Shown: positions 19,686 through 28,991 of the stretch, one piece after another | How positions within the stretch are numbered: position 1 is the stretch's first letter | How the letters are laid out: the number at the start of each line of letters is the position of its first letter | DNA from: Pseudomonas serboccidentalis | GTDB taxonomy: Bacteria > Pseudomonadota > Gammaproteobacteria > Pseudomonadales > Pseudomonadaceae | Direction: 5' to 3' | NCBI RefSeq assembly: GCF_028830055.1 | Contig: NZ_CP101655.1 | Span: 5,199,137 to 5,263,136, forward strand | Length of the DNA stretch: 64,000 bases | Position numbers and translations under genes: made by a program | Notes under the pieces: model-generated | Told to the model about the DNA's origin: nothing | What the model saw: only the letters and a program-made list of their open reading frames with translations | Database searches by the model: none

Positions 19686-21941
19686 ATGTACAAAGATTTG
19701 AAGTTCCCGGTGTTGATCGTCCACCGCGACATCAAGGCCGACACGGTCGCCGGTGACCGGATCCGGGGCATCGCCCGGGAGTTGGAGCAGGAAGGTTTCA
19801 ATATCGTGTCGGCCATCGACTACGCCGAAGGGCGGTTGGTGGCGTCGACCCATCATGGTCTGGCGTGCATGCTGATCGCTGCCGAAGACGCCAGCACCCA
19901 CTCGCACTTGCTGCAGAACATGGCCGAACTGATCGGTCTGGCCCGGGTGCGGGCGCCGGATCTGCCGATCTTTGCCCTGGGCGAACAGGTCACCCTGGAA
20001 AACGCCCCGGCCGATGCCATGGCCGAGCTTAATCAACTGCGCGGCATTCTTTATCTGTTCGAAGACACCGTGCCGTTCCTGGCCCGGCAAGTGGCGCGAG
20101 CGGCGCGCAAGTATCTGGATGGTCTGCTGCCACCGTTTTTCAAGGCACTGGTGCAGCACACCGCCGATTCCAACTATTCCTGGCACACCCCCGGTCATGG
20201 CGGTGGCGTGGCGTATCACAAGAGCCCGGTGGGGCAGGCGTTTCATCAGTTTTTCGGCGAAAACACCCTGCGTTCGGATTTGTCGGTATCGGTGCCGGAG
20301 CTCGGTTCACTGCTTGATCACACCGGCCCGTTGGCCGAAGCCGAAGAGCGTGCGGCGCGCAATTTCGGCGCCGATCACACCTTCTTCGTGATCAATGGCA
20401 CCTCGACCGCCAACAAGATCGTCTGGCACTCGATGGTTGGTCGTGATGACCTGGTGCTGGTGGACCGCAACTGCCACAAATCGGTGTTGCACGCGATCAT
20501 CATGACCGGGGCGATCCCGCTGTACCTGTGCCCGGAGCGCAATGAACTGGGGATCATCGGCCCGATTCCGCTGAGCGAATTCAGCCGCGAATCGATCCAG
20601 GCCAAGATCGACGCCAGCCCCCTGACCAAGGGGCGCGCGCCGAAAGTCAAACTGGCGGTGGTCACCAACTCGACTTACGACGGCTTGTGTTACAACGCCG
20701 AGCTGATCAAGCAAAGCCTGGGCAACAGCGTCGAAGTGCTGCATTTCGATGAAGCGTGGTATGCCTACGCGGCGTTTCACGAGTTCTTCGCCGGGCGCTA
20801 TGGCATGGCCACTTCGCGCACGGCAGACAGCCCGCTGGTGTTCACCACCCATTCCACGCACAAGCTGCTCGCCGCGTTCAGCCAGGCCTCGATGATCCAT
20901 GTACAGGACGGCGGCGCGCGGCAACTGGACCGTGACCGTTTCAATGAAGCGTTCATGATGCACATCTCGACCTCGCCGCAATACAGCATCATCGCCTCGC
21001 TGGACGTGGCCTCGGCGATGATGGAAGGCCCGGCCGGACGTTCGCTGTTGCAGGAAACCTTCGATGAAGCCCTGAGTTTTCGTCGTGCGCTGGCCAATCT
21101 GCGCCAGCACATCGCTGCGGATGACTGGTGGTTTTCGATCTGGCAGCCACCTGGCGTCGAAGGCATCGACCGCGTACAAACCGAAGACTGGCTGTTGCAG
21201 CCGGACGCCGACTGGCACGGCTTCGGCGAGGTCAGCGACGACTACGTGCTGCTCGATCCGATCAAGGTGACCCTGGTCATGCCCGGCTTGAATGCCGGTG
21301 GCGCGCTGAGCGAGAAGGGCATCCCGGCGGCGGTGGTCAGCAAGTTCCTCTGGGAGCGCGGGCTGGTGGTGGAGAAAACCGGGCTGTATTCATTTCTGGT
21401 GCTGTTCTCGATGGGCATCACCAAGGGCAAGTGGAGCACGCTGCTCACCGAGTTACTCGAATTCAAGCGCAGTTACGACGCCAACGTCAGTCTGGCGAGC
21501 TGCCTGCCCTGTGTCGCGCAGCAAGACACCGCACGCTATCGCGGCATGGGCCTGCGGGATTTGTGCGATCAACTGCACGCCTGTTACCGCAGCAATGCCA
21601 CCGCCAAACACCTCAAGCGCATGTACACGGTGCTGCCGGAAATCGCCATGAAACCGGCGCATGCCTACGATCATCTGGTGCGCGGCGAGGTCGAGGCGGT
21701 GCCGATCGATGAGCTGGAGGGGCGGATTGCGGCGGTGATGCTGGTGCCGTATCCGCCGGGCATTCCATTGATCATGCCCGGCGAACGCTTTACCGAGTCG
21801 ACGCGCTCGATCATCGATTACCTGAAGTTTGCCCGCACGTTCGATAGCAGCTTCCCCGGTTTTGTCGCTGATGTGCATGGACTGCAACATGAAGATGAAG
21901 GCAATGGACGGCAGTACACCGTCGATTGCGTCAAGGAATGA
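19686..21941 (+). CDS. ldcA: Orn/Lys/Arg decarboxylase, inducible lysine decarboxylase type
   Basis: A 751-aa PLP-dependent class-I basic amino-acid decarboxylase. The N-terminal receiver-like wing domain (1-130) is followed by the fold-type-I core with HTPGHGGG (167-174), the substrate and cofactor segment HFDEAWYAYAAFH (353-365) and the PLP-binding Lys393 in STHK. The large C-terminal domain completes it. The length equals that known for P. aeruginosa LdcA, which makes cadaverine from lysine in arginine-controlled lysine catabolism. The start MYKDLKFPVL fits the family; an upstream in-frame ATG is rejected. Arginine or ornithine specificity cannot be excluded from sequence. Confidence 0.9.
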   Translation: MYKDLKFPVLIVHRDIKADTVAGDRIRGIARELEQEGFNIVSAIDYAEGRLVASTHHGLACMLIAAEDASTHSHLLQNMAELIGLARVRAPDLPIFALGEQVTLENAPADAMAELNQLRGILYLFEDTVPFLARQVARAARKYLDGLLPPFFKALVQHTADSNYSWHTPGHGGGVAYHKSPVGQAFHQFFGENTLRSDLSVSVPELGSLLDHTGPLAEAEERAARNFGADHTFFVINGTSTANKIVWHSMVGRDDLVLVDRNCHKSVLHAIIMTGAIPLYLCPERNELGIIGPIPLSEFSRESIQAKIDASPLTKGRAPKVKLAVVTNSTYDGLCYNAELIKQSLGNSVEVLHFDEAWYAYAAFHEFFAGRYGMATSRTADSPLVFTTHSTHKLLAAFSQASMIHVQDGGARQLDRDRFNEAFMMHISTSPQYSIIASLDVASAMMEGPAGRSLLQETFDEALSFRRALANLRQHIAADDWWFSIWQPPGVEGIDRVQTEDWLLQPDADWHGFGEVSDDYVLLDPIKVTLVMPGLNAGGALSEKGIPAAVVSKFLWERGLVVEKTGLYSFLVLFSMGITKGKWSTLLTELLEFKRSYDANVSLASCLPCVAQQDTARYRGMGLRDLCDQLHACYRSNATAKHLKRMYTVLPEIAMKPAHAYDHLVRGEVEAVPIDELEGRIAAVMLVPYPPGIPLIMPGERFTESTRSIIDYLKFARTFDSSFPGFVADVHGLQHEDEGNGRQYTVDCVKE

Positions 21942-21955
21942 GGACTTTTCCGAGT

Positions 21956-22570
21956 ATGCAACCGGTCATGAATCCGAAATACCCAGGACTGTCGGTGCGC
22001 GTCGCCGACGATGGTTTTGCGGCTTACATATGGGGCAGTGACTTCAGTTTCGAGGTGGCTGCGTATGGCGCAGCGGTGGTCGGCCAGCCGGTGGCGCAAT
22101 GGGTGGTGACGCCGATTGTGCCGTATCGCAAATGCTATGGCATCGACCCCGAGGAGTTCAGCAGCTATCGCGACGCCGCCGACAGCGCGATTTTCATGGC
22201 TTATCTGGACGACGAACCGGTGGGTCATCTGGTGATCAGCACCAACTGGAACGGCTTCGCGCACATCGATGAACTGGCGGTGCATGCGCCTGCGCGCCGA
22301 CATGGCGTGGCCAAGGCGTTGCTGGATGTGGCGCAATTCTGGAGTCGCAAGAAGAAGCTGCCGGGGATCATGCTCGAAACCCAGAACAACAACCTCGGCG
22401 CCTGTCGTCTGTATGAACGCTGCGGTTACGAGATTGGCGGTGTCGACCATCTGCGTTATCGCGGTATTGACCCGAACACCGCCGAAATCGCGCTGTTCTG
22501 GTATCGACTGTTCGATAACCCGCTGGAAAACCCCCTCAGCTCGCCAGCAACGCCTCGGCTTGTTCCGTGA
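21956..22570 (+). CDS. GNAT-family N-acetyltransferase
   Basis: A 204-aa acetyltransferase with the acetyl-CoA-binding core in the second half: IDELAVHAPARRHGVAKALL (motif A), then LETQNNNLGACRLYERCGYEIGG (motif B). It begins 15 bp after ldcA, so both are probably co-transcribed, which suggests a link to amine metabolism. The start at 21956 is used because AGGA lies about 11 nt upstream; an internal ATG 12 bp later is possible. The last 35 bp overlap the convergent LysR gene. Confidence 0.85.
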   Translation: MQPVMNPKYPGLSVRVADDGFAAYIWGSDFSFEVAAYGAAVVGQPVAQWVVTPIVPYRKCYGIDPEEFSSYRDAADSAIFMAYLDDEPVGHLVISTNWNGFAHIDELAVHAPARRHGVAKALLDVAQFWSRKKKLPGIMLETQNNNLGACRLYERCGYEIGGVDHLRYRGIDPNTAEIALFWYRLFDNPLENPLSSPATPRLVP

Positions 22571-23429
22571 CGATCGACAGCAGGGTGTGAATCGCCGCCG
22601 GTGTGGCGCTGTGTCGATAGGTCAGTGCATACAGGCTGATCGGCACCGCCGGTGACAACGGGCAGACATCCAGTCCGCCGGCCCGTGCGCCAAGGGCGGT
22701 GAACGGGTCGACGATGGCCAGGCCTTCTCCGGCCTCGACCATGCTGCGCATCATCTGATGGGTTTGCACCCGGGTCTGGATGCTGGGTGCCGGGCGCAGT
22801 GCCTGGAGCTTGTTGTCCAATGCCGGGCTCAGCGGATCCTGACCTTCGAGGCCGACCATCGCCTGGCCGGCCAGGTCCTGCAGGGAGATATACTTCTGCT
22901 TCGGTTGCAGCCAGCCGTGGGGCGCGAGCAATTGCAGCTTGCCGTGGGCCAGCGGCTGGGCGTGGATGTCGGGGTGTTCGGGGTCGTGCAGGCTCAGGCC
23001 CAGATCGCTTTCGCGCAGCAGCAGGCTGCGCACCATGTCGCACGTGGCGGCGCTGAGCAGACGACAAGGGGCATCCGGTAAACGCCGACGCAGCAGCGCG
23101 ATGCTTTGTGGCAGCAGGTGTTGCACCAGCGGCGGGGTGCCGATGATGCGCAGGGGCGGGGCGAGGTATTGCTTGAGGCTGCTGGCCAGACGCTGCACCG
23201 GCTCCAGCGCTTCATAGACGTGAGCGATCTCGACTTGCAGCGCCCGCGCTTCAGGCGTCGATTGCAGCCGGCCGCGAACGCTGGCGAACAACATGAACCC
23301 CAACTGACTCTCGGCTTCGCGCAATCGCTCTTCGACCTCGGTCACCGGCAACTGCAGCCATTCGGCGGCAGTGCCCAGGTGACCGGTCTGCAAGAGCGCC
23401 TGAATCACTTCGATATGACGTAAACGCAT
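22536..23429 (-). CDS. LysR-family transcriptional regulator
   Basis: A 297-aa regulator. The N-terminal helix-turn-helix (MRLRHIEVIQALLQTGHLGTAAEWL) is shorter and less conserved in the recognition helix than usual (VTEVEERLREAES). The substrate-binding-like domain follows from about residue 90. It is convergent with and overlaps the GNAT gene by 35 bp. It may regulate ldcA or the GNAT, but it is not divergent from either, so its target is open. Confidence 0.85.
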   Translation of the reverse strand: MRLRHIEVIQALLQTGHLGTAAEWLQLPVTEVEERLREAESQLGFMLFASVRGRLQSTPEARALQVEIAHVYEALEPVQRLASSLKQYLAPPLRIIGTPPLVQHLLPQSIALLRRRLPDAPCRLLSAATCDMVRSLLLRESDLGLSLHDPEHPDIHAQPLAHGKLQLLAPHGWLQPKQKYISLQDLAGQAMVGLEGQDPLSPALDNKLQALRPAPSIQTRVQTHQMMRSMVEAGEGLAIVDPFTALGARAGGLDVCPLSPAVPISLYALTYRHSATPAAIHTLLSIVTEQAEALLAS

Positions 23430-23514
23430 GCGTGAAGTCCATGTTCAGCAGGTGGGGTCAGTGGCTGAATCCTACCCCAAGTCTGCGCATATGACTTCTG
23501 CTCATAACGCGCGG

Positions 23515-23751
23515 TTATTGAGCGACGATTGGCTCGGGTTCACGGATCAGGGTGATGTCCGACTGAACCAGCAAAAACTCATTGTCACTGAGCTTTTTGA
23601 CGCGATCGCCAATCGCCAGTTTGTAGCTGGTAACAGGCTCCATGCCGGTGAGACCGTCTGCCGACGGGGTGGATTCCTGGAACTCATGCACGGAATAAAC
23701 GCGGCCTTCCGCATCTCTTGCATGGAACTGACCGACGAGTACTGCTGCCAT
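23515..23751 (-). CDS. Small conserved hypothetical protein
   Basis: A 78-aa protein without signal peptide or membrane segment. Visible features are a beta-rich pattern (AAVLVGQFHARDAEGRVYSV), a middle turn and FLLVQSDITLIREPEP at the end. AGAGG lies upstream of the ATG. The regular alternation and codon use argue for a real gene. I do not recognise the family, and no function can be assigned. Confidence 0.65.
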   Translation of the reverse strand: MAAVLVGQFHARDAEGRVYSVHEFQESTPSADGLTGMEPVTSYKLAIGDRVKKLSDNEFLLVQSDITLIREPEPIVAQ

Positions 23752-23934
23752 CTGCTTAGAACCTCTGGAGATAAAACGCTTGATTTGCGGCTTGGTAGAC
23801 CGTCATCAAGCCCTGTAAGTTTTCCTACAGGAAAAAAATAATCAGCGCGGAGGAATTTCCCTCGCTCACTGGTGAAACCGTCATCGAATCATCTATAACT
23901 ACTGGCTCTTCCCACGGACAGTCGAGAGTCTTCC

Positions 23935-24492
23935 ATGAGCAATGTCTACAACGTCGCTGTAGTCGTCGGCAGCCTGCGCAAAGCATCGATCAACCGCAAA
24001 GTCGCACTGGCGCTGGCCGAGCTGGCACCGGCGAACCTCAAGCTGAAGATTGTCGAAATTGGCGATCTGCCACTTTATAACGAAGACATCGACGGCGATT
24101 CACCGCCGGCAGCCTACAGCACTTTCCGCCAACAAGTGGGCTCTTCCGACGCGGTGCTGTTTGTCACCCCCGAATATAACCGCTCGGTGCCGGCGCCACT
24201 GAAGAATGCGATTGACGTGGGGTCCCGACCTTATGGCAAAAGCGTCTGGGGCGGCAAACCGGGGGCGGTGATCAGCGCGTCGCCGGGGGCCATTGGCGGT
24301 TTTGGCGCCAACCAGCATCTGCGCCAGTCGTTCGTGTTTCTCGATGTGCCGTGCATGCAGCAGCCGGAAGCGTATCTGGGGGGCGCGGGTTCGGCGTTTG
24401 ACGAGGCGGGCAAGCTGAGCGAGTCGGTGAAGCCGTTCCTGCAGAATTTCATCAATGCGTATGGGAAATTTGTCGAACAACACAAAAAATAA
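23935..24492 (+). CDS. NADPH-dependent FMN reductase (ChrR/quinone reductase family)
   Basis: A 185-aa flavodoxin-fold oxidoreductase. The FMN phosphate loop is GSLRKASINRK (residues about 12-22) and the flavin-contact block is VTPEYNRSVPAPLKNAIDV, followed by GAIGGFGANQHLRQ. This is the signature of chromate and quinone reductases that make two-electron reductions and protect against redox cycling. It is shorter than ArsH, so the nearby arsB does not make it an arsenical oxidase. The true electron acceptor is unknown. Confidence 0.85.
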   Translation: MSNVYNVAVVVGSLRKASINRKVALALAELAPANLKLKIVEIGDLPLYNEDIDGDSPPAAYSTFRQQVGSSDAVLFVTPEYNRSVPAPLKNAIDVGSRPYGKSVWGGKPGAVISASPGAIGGFGANQHLRQSFVFLDVPCMQQPEAYLGGAGSAFDEAGKLSESVKPFLQNFINAYGKFVEQHKK

Positions 24493-24520
24493 TCTGGTCA
24501 GATCGGCGGTAAAACAGAGA

Positions 24521-24610
24521 TCCTGTGGGAGCGAGCTTGCTCGCGAAAGGGCCATCAGCCACACCTTTGGTGACTGACAGTCCGCTTTCGTGAGCAAGCT
24601 CGCTCCCACA
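24521..24610. repeat. REP pair, GAGCAAGCTCGCTCC family
   Basis: Inverted arms TGTGGGAGCGAGCTTGCTCG and TGAGCAAGCTCGCTCCCACA surround a spacer of about 48 bp that holds its own small palindromic part (CACCTTTGGTG). It ends 45 bp before the arsB start and so covers its expected promoter region. Confidence 0.85.
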
Positions 24611-24654
24611 GTTTTGTGGTTTGGCTTATTTTCCATTTATTAAGGCTGTCGCGA

Positions 24655-25938
24655 ATGCTCGCTGCGTCACTGATCTTCCTGCTGACCATTACCCTTGTCA
24701 TCTGGCAACCCAAAGGCCTCGGAGTCGGCTGGAGTGCAACGCTCGGCGCCGTGCTGGCATTGATCTTCGGCGTGGTCCACCTGAGTGACATTGCGCTGGT
24801 GTGGCAGATCATCTGGAATGCCACCGGCACCTTCGTGGCGCTGATTATCATCAGTCTGCTGCTCGACGAAGCCGGTTTCTTTGCTTGGGCCGCGCTGCAC
24901 GTGGCGCGTTGGGGGCGGGGCAGTGGGCGCAAGCTGTTTGCCTACATGGTGCTGCTCGGTGCGCTGGTGTCGGCGCTGTTCGCCAATGACGGCGCGGCGT
25001 TGATCCTTACACCGATTGTGATTTCGATGCTGCTGGCATTGCGCTTTTCGCCGGCGGCAACCCTGGCGTTCGTCATGGGCGCCGGCTTCATTGCCGACAC
25101 CGCGAGCCTGCCGCTGGTGGTGTCGAACCTGGTCAACATCGTCTCGGCGGACTTCTTCCATATCGGCTTCAACCGCTATGCGGCGGTGATGGTGCCCGTC
25201 AACTTCGTCAGCGTGGCCGCGACGCTCGGCGTGTTGATGTGGTTCTTCCGTCGCGACATTCCCGAGTCCTACGACCCTGAACAGCTGGAAAACCCGCACA
25301 CGGCGATCCACGACAAAGCCACGTTCTACGCCGGTTGGGCGGTGCTGGTGATTCTGTTGATCGGTTGCTTCTTCCTCGAACAACTGGGCATTCCGATCAG
25401 CGCGATCTCGGCGGTCTGTGCCGCGCTGCTGCTGGCGATTGCCGCTCGGGGCCACAAGATTTCCACGCGCAAGGTGCTGAAAGAAGCGCCGTGGCAGATC
25501 GTGATTTTCTCGCTGGGCATGTACCTGGTGGTTTATGGCCTGCGCAATGCCGGGCTGACCGGGTATCTGGCCGGTTGGCTGGATGTGTTCGCCGGGTATG
25601 GCGTGTGGGGCGCGGCGCTGGGCACCGGGGTGCTGACGGCGCTGTTGTCGTCGATCATGAACAACCTGCCGACGGTGCTGATCGGGCTGCTGTCGATCGA
25701 CGCCAGTCAGGCCAGCGGGGTGGTCAAGGAAGCGATGATTTACGCCAACGTGATCGGCAGCGACCTGGGGCCGAAGATCACCCCGATCGGCAGTCTGGCG
25801 ACCTTGCTCTGGCTGCATGTGCTGGCGCGCAAGGATATCCGGATTGGCTGGGGATATTACTTCAAGGTGGGGATTGTGCTGACGGTGCCGGTGCTGTTGA
25901 TTACCTTGGCGGCATTGGCTCTGCGGTTATCCATTTAG
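24655..25938 (+). CDS. arsB: Arsenite efflux transporter ArsB
   Basis: A 427-aa inner-membrane carrier of the ArsB/NhaD ion-transporter fold with about 12 hydrophobic segments. The family motifs [14 protein letters not shown] and [21 protein letters not shown] are present, and the C-terminal half holds [16 protein letters not shown] and [20 protein letters not shown]. The length is that of E. coli ArsB. No arsR, arsC or arsH is adjacent, so this is an orphan copy. The start at 24655 is preferred over an ATG 39 bp upstream, which falls next to the REP. Confidence 0.92.
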   Translation: MLAASLIFLLTITLVIWQPKGLGVGWSATLGAVLALIFGVVHLSDIALVWQIIWNATGTFVALIIISLLLDEAGFFAWAALHVARWGRGSGRKLFAYMVLLGALVSALFANDGAALILTPIVISMLLALRFSPAATLAFVMGAGFIADTASLPLVVSNLVNIVSADFFHIGFNRYAAVMVPVNFVSVAATLGVLMWFFRRDIPESYDPEQLENPHTAIHDKATFYAGWAVLVILLIGCFFLEQLGIPISAISAVCAALLLAIAARGHKISTRKVLKEAPWQIVIFSLGMYLVVYGLRNAGLTGYLAGWLDVFAGYGVWGAALGTGVLTALLSSIMNNLPTVLIGLLSIDASQASGVVKEAMIYANVIGSDLGPKITPIGSLATLLWLHVLARKDIRIGWGYYFKVGIVLTVPVLLITLAALALRLSI

Positions 25939-25950
25939 ACCGTGTTAACC

Positions 25951-26020
25951 CCTATCGCGAGCAGGCTCACTCCTACATTGGAATGCGTTTCTCTGTAGGA
26001 GTGAGCCTGCTCGCGATAGG
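25951..26020. repeat. REP pair, GAGCAGGCTCACTCC family
   Basis: Near-perfect inverted arms CTATCGCGAGCAGGCTCACT and AGTGAGCCTGCTCGCGATAG surround a spacer of about 20 bp between the convergent arsB and DUF1853 genes. Confidence 0.88.
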
Positions 26021-26037
26021 GCCGGTTCAGGCGCCAG

Positions 26038-26071
26038 AAGCCTTAAGCCTTAAGCCTTAAGCCTTAAGCCT
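26038..26071. repeat. Heptanucleotide tandem repeat (AAGCCTT)n
   Basis: Four full copies of AAGCCTT plus six bases of a fifth. The stop codon of the DUF1853 gene (TTA on the plus strand, 26064-26066) lies inside the repeat. It is a simple slippage-prone microsatellite. Confidence 0.85.
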
Positions 26072-27014
26072 GGCCCGGCACATTCGGCCAAAGATCCGAC
26101 ACCAGAAACAACCGCTCCGCCTCTTCCCATTCGCCCTGTGCATTCTCGATCAGGCGCACCATCAGTTGCGCCGGGGCCAATGGTTCCAGGGCGTCCAGCC
26201 ACATCTGCAGGTGTTCCGGGTTCCAGGTCTGGTCGGCCGGGTAGTGCGCTGGCGCCAGCCACGCATGCCGGGGCAGGGGTTGCCAGCGTCCGGCCGGGCG
26301 CTGGGCGACGAAGGCTGGCCAGTCCTTCTGATGCAGCCAGCTGCCACGCAAGTGCTGCGGATGCGCACCTTTCGGCGGTTCGGCGTGGCCGGGCCACGGA
26401 TACAACAGGTAACCGCCCAGCCACAACTGCGCACTGAACACTTCGATATCCAGCGTGGCCAGCGCCGCACGGCTTTCCGGGCGCGCCGAGATCGGCAATT
26501 GATGCTCGGCCAGATGCGCCAGTTTGCGATCCAGTCGATCATGACAACCCGGCCCCAGCCACTGCGCCGGGTCACGACCGTCGCCATTTTGCGGGCCGAG
26601 GTAAAGCTTGATCGCCAGTTCCAGGTGATGCACGCCGTCGCGGTCACGCAACAGCATGTCCAGTTCGCCGAGGGTGTGGCCCTCACGGCGGATCGGCAGG
26701 TTGGCGGCGATCAGCTCAATGCCCGGCGCATGCTCCACGGCAAACTGCCACAACCGTTCGTAATACAGGCCCAGCCGCCGGGTGCGGGCCTGGGACAGCC
26801 AATGCAGCAAGCCATAACTTTCGCGATCCAGTTGCCGCAGCCAGCGCTCCAGGCGCTGCGGATCGCTCACCCAGTCGCTGCCGGCCAGCGGATGACGCTG
26901 TGGCCACGGCGTCGCCGCCAGCATCGGCGGGGCGAGAATCACCCACGCCAGATCACGCACTTCCGGATGGCGTAATTGGTGTGGCAACTGGAGCAGGTCG
27001 GGAAACAGGATCAT
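26064..27014 (-). CDS. DUF1853 family protein
   Basis: A 316-aa soluble protein. The N-terminus [17 protein letters not shown] and the block [19 protein letters not shown]...[11 protein letters not shown] (residues about 130-160) are the family hallmarks. The acidic E-L-D and E-x-K spacing resembles the PD-(D/E)xK nuclease core, but a nuclease function is only an inference. It is divergent from nadK across 115 bp, a conserved arrangement in pseudomonads. Its stop codon sits in a heptamer repeat. Confidence 0.8.
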   Translation of the reverse strand: MILFPDLLQLPHQLRHPEVRDLAWVILAPPMLAATPWPQRHPLAGSDWVSDPQRLERWLRQLDRESYGLLHWLSQARTRRLGLYYERLWQFAVEHAPGIELIAANLPIRREGHTLGELDMLLRDRDGVHHLELAIKLYLGPQNGDGRDPAQWLGPGCHDRLDRKLAHLAEHQLPISARPESRAALATLDIEVFSAQLWLGGYLLYPWPGHAEPPKGAHPQHLRGSWLHQKDWPAFVAQRPAGRWQPLPRHAWLAPAHYPADQTWNPEHLQMWLDALEPLAPAQLMVRLIENAQGEWEEAERLFLVSDLWPNVPGQA

Positions 27015-27129
27015 CTTGCGAGCATAGCCTGAAACACGAGCGCACCCTTGAGGCTGAAAGGATTTTGTCTATCGCAGGCTTTCGCCCATAATCGTGTTTT
27101 TCGCGTTTTCGATTGTCCGCAGAGGTCCC

Positions 27130-28020
27130 ATGGAGCAATTTCGTAATATCGGCATCATCGGTCGCCTGGGCAGTTCCCAGGTGCTGGATACCGTCCGCCG
27201 ACTGAAACGCTTTCTGCTCGATCGTCACCTGCACGTGATTCTCGAAGACACCATCGCCGAAGTCCTGCCGGGCCACGGCCTGCAGACCTCGTCGCGCAAG
27301 ATGCTCGGCGAAGTCTGCGACATGGTCATCGTCGTCGGCGGTGACGGCAGCCTGCTCGGCGCCGCTCGCGCCTTGGCCAAACACAATATTCCGGTACTCG
27401 GGATCAACCGTGGCAGCCTCGGCTTTCTGACCGACATTCGTCCCGATGAGCTGGAAGTCGAAGTGGCCAAAGTGCTCGACGGCCATTATCTGGTGGAAAA
27501 CCGCTTCCTGCTGCAAGCCGAAGTTCGTCGCCATGCCGAGGCCATCGGCCAGGGCGACGCGCTGAACGACGTGGTGCTGCACCCGGGTAAATCGACGCGG
27601 ATGATCGAGTTCGAGCTGTACATCGACGGCCAGTTCGTCTGCAGCCAGAAGGCCGACGGCCTGATCGTCGCCACCCCGACCGGCTCCACGGCTTACGCGC
27701 TGTCCGCCGGCGGGCCGATCATGCATCCCAAGCTCGACGCCATTGTGATTGTGCCGATGTACCCCCATATGTTGTCGAGCCGGCCAATTGTGGTCGATGG
27801 CAACAGTGAGCTGAAAATCGTCGTGTCGAAAAACATGCAGATCTACCCGCAGGTCTCCTGCGACGGGCAGAACCACTTCACCTGCGCGCCGGGCGACACC
27901 ATCACCGTCAGCAAAAAAGCACAGAAGCTGCGGCTGATTCACCCGCTCGACCACAACTACTACGAAGTCTGCCGGACCAAGCTCGGCTGGGGCAGCAAGT
28001 TGGGTGGTGGAGGCGACTGA
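27130..28020 (+). CDS. nadK: NAD kinase
   Basis: A 296-aa cytoplasmic enzyme that phosphorylates NAD to NADP. The GGDGS motif is at 70-74 with the catalytic Asp72. The substrate segment NDVVLHPG and the second conserved block DGLIVATPTGSTAYALSAGGP are intact. The start MEQFRNIGIIG is standard, following AGAGG. Its TGA overlaps the ATG of the phosphoesterase gene (TGATG). It is the first gene of an operon that runs to pepN. Confidence 0.95.
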   Translation: MEQFRNIGIIGRLGSSQVLDTVRRLKRFLLDRHLHVILEDTIAEVLPGHGLQTSSRKMLGEVCDMVIVVGGDGSLLGAARALAKHNIPVLGINRGSLGFLTDIRPDELEVEVAKVLDGHYLVENRFLLQAEVRRHAEAIGQGDALNDVVLHPGKSTRMIEFELYIDGQFVCSQKADGLIVATPTGSTAYALSAGGPIMHPKLDAIVIVPMYPHMLSSRPIVVDGNSELKIVVSKNMQIYPQVSCDGQNHFTCAPGDTITVSKKAQKLRLIHPLDHNYYEVCRTKLGWGSKLGGGGD

Positions 28021-28991
28021 TGCTCGATCCCGCGCGCAGTTATGACTTGATTGGTGACGTGCACGGATGCGCCCTGACCCTGGAACACTTGCTTGACCGA
28101 CTCGGTTATCACAAGCAGGGCGGGGTCTGGCGGCATCCATCGCGCATGGCCGTGTTCGTCGGCGACATCATTGACCGTGGCCCGCGGATCCGCGAGGCGC
28201 TGCACATCGTCCACGACATGGTCGAGGCCGGGCAGGCGCTGTGCATCATGGGCAACCACGAATTCAACGCACTGGGCTGGAGCACGCCAGCGCTTCCGGG
28301 CAGCGGCAAGCAGTTCGTGCGCGAGCACACGCCGCGCCATGCGCGTCTGCTGCACGAAACCCTGACCCAGTTCGAAGATCACCCCGGCGACTGGCATGAC
28401 TTCCTCAACTGGTTCTACGAGCTGCCGCTGGTGGTCGATGCCGGACGGTTCCGCGTGGTGCATGCCTGTTGGGATGCCAGCCTGATCGAACCGTTGCGCG
28501 GGCTGTTTCCCGATGCGCGTATCGATGAACACTTTCTCCAGGCCTCGGCCGTGCCCGGCAGCTTTGCCTGCACAGTGTTCGATCGCCTGTTGCGCGGCAC
28601 CGACATGCGCCTGCCGGATGGCCTGACCATGACCAGCGGCGACGGTCTGGTGCGTTCGTTCTTCCGCACCAAATTCTGGGAAGACGACCCGAAAACCTAC
28701 GGCGACATCGTCTTCCAGCCGGATGCGCTGCCGGAACCGGTGGCTCGGAAACCGCTGACCTCCAGCGAAAAAAACAACCTGTTGCGCTACGGCGTCGACG
28801 AGCCATTGCTGTTCGTCGGCCACTACTGGCGCAGCGGCAAACCGGCGCCGATCCGCCCGAACCTGGCGTGTCTCGATTACAGCGCGGTGCTCTACGGCAA
28901 ACTGGTGGCCTATCGTCTGGATCAGGAAACACGCCTGGATCCGCATAAATTTGTCTGGGTCGATGTCGAGCGGCCGGAGGTGCTGCAATGA
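28020..28991 (+). CDS. Metallophosphoesterase, calcineurin-like
   Basis: A 323-aa cytoplasmic phosphoesterase. The metal-binding motifs are complete: GDVHG (12-16), GDIIDRG (48-54), GNHE (78-81) and later GHYW. The arrangement recalls the symmetrical Ap4A hydrolase/PrpE group of serine/threonine phosphatase-like enzymes, but the substrate cannot be read from the sequence. Coupled translation is likely on both sides (TGATG with nadK, ATGA with the rhomboid gene). Confidence 0.88.
   Translation: MLDPARSYDLIGDVHGCALTLEHLLDRLGYHKQGGVWRHPSRMAVFVGDIIDRGPRIREALHIVHDMVEAGQALCIMGNHEFNALGWSTPALPGSGKQFVREHTPRHARLLHETLTQFEDHPGDWHDFLNWFYELPLVVDAGRFRVVHACWDASLIEPLRGLFPDARIDEHFLQASAVPGSFACTVFDRLLRGTDMRLPDGLTMTSGDGLVRSFFRTKFWEDDPKTYGDIVFQPDALPEPVARKPLTSSEKNNLLRYGVDEPLLFVGHYWRSGKPAPIRPNLACLDYSAVLYGKLVAYRLDQETRLDPHKFVWVDVERPEVLQ

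Noticed and set aside
23935..24492. ArsH, because arsB follows
   Set aside because: The protein is only 185 aa and has the ChrR-type flavin block. ArsH is longer and the two genes are separated by a REP pair.
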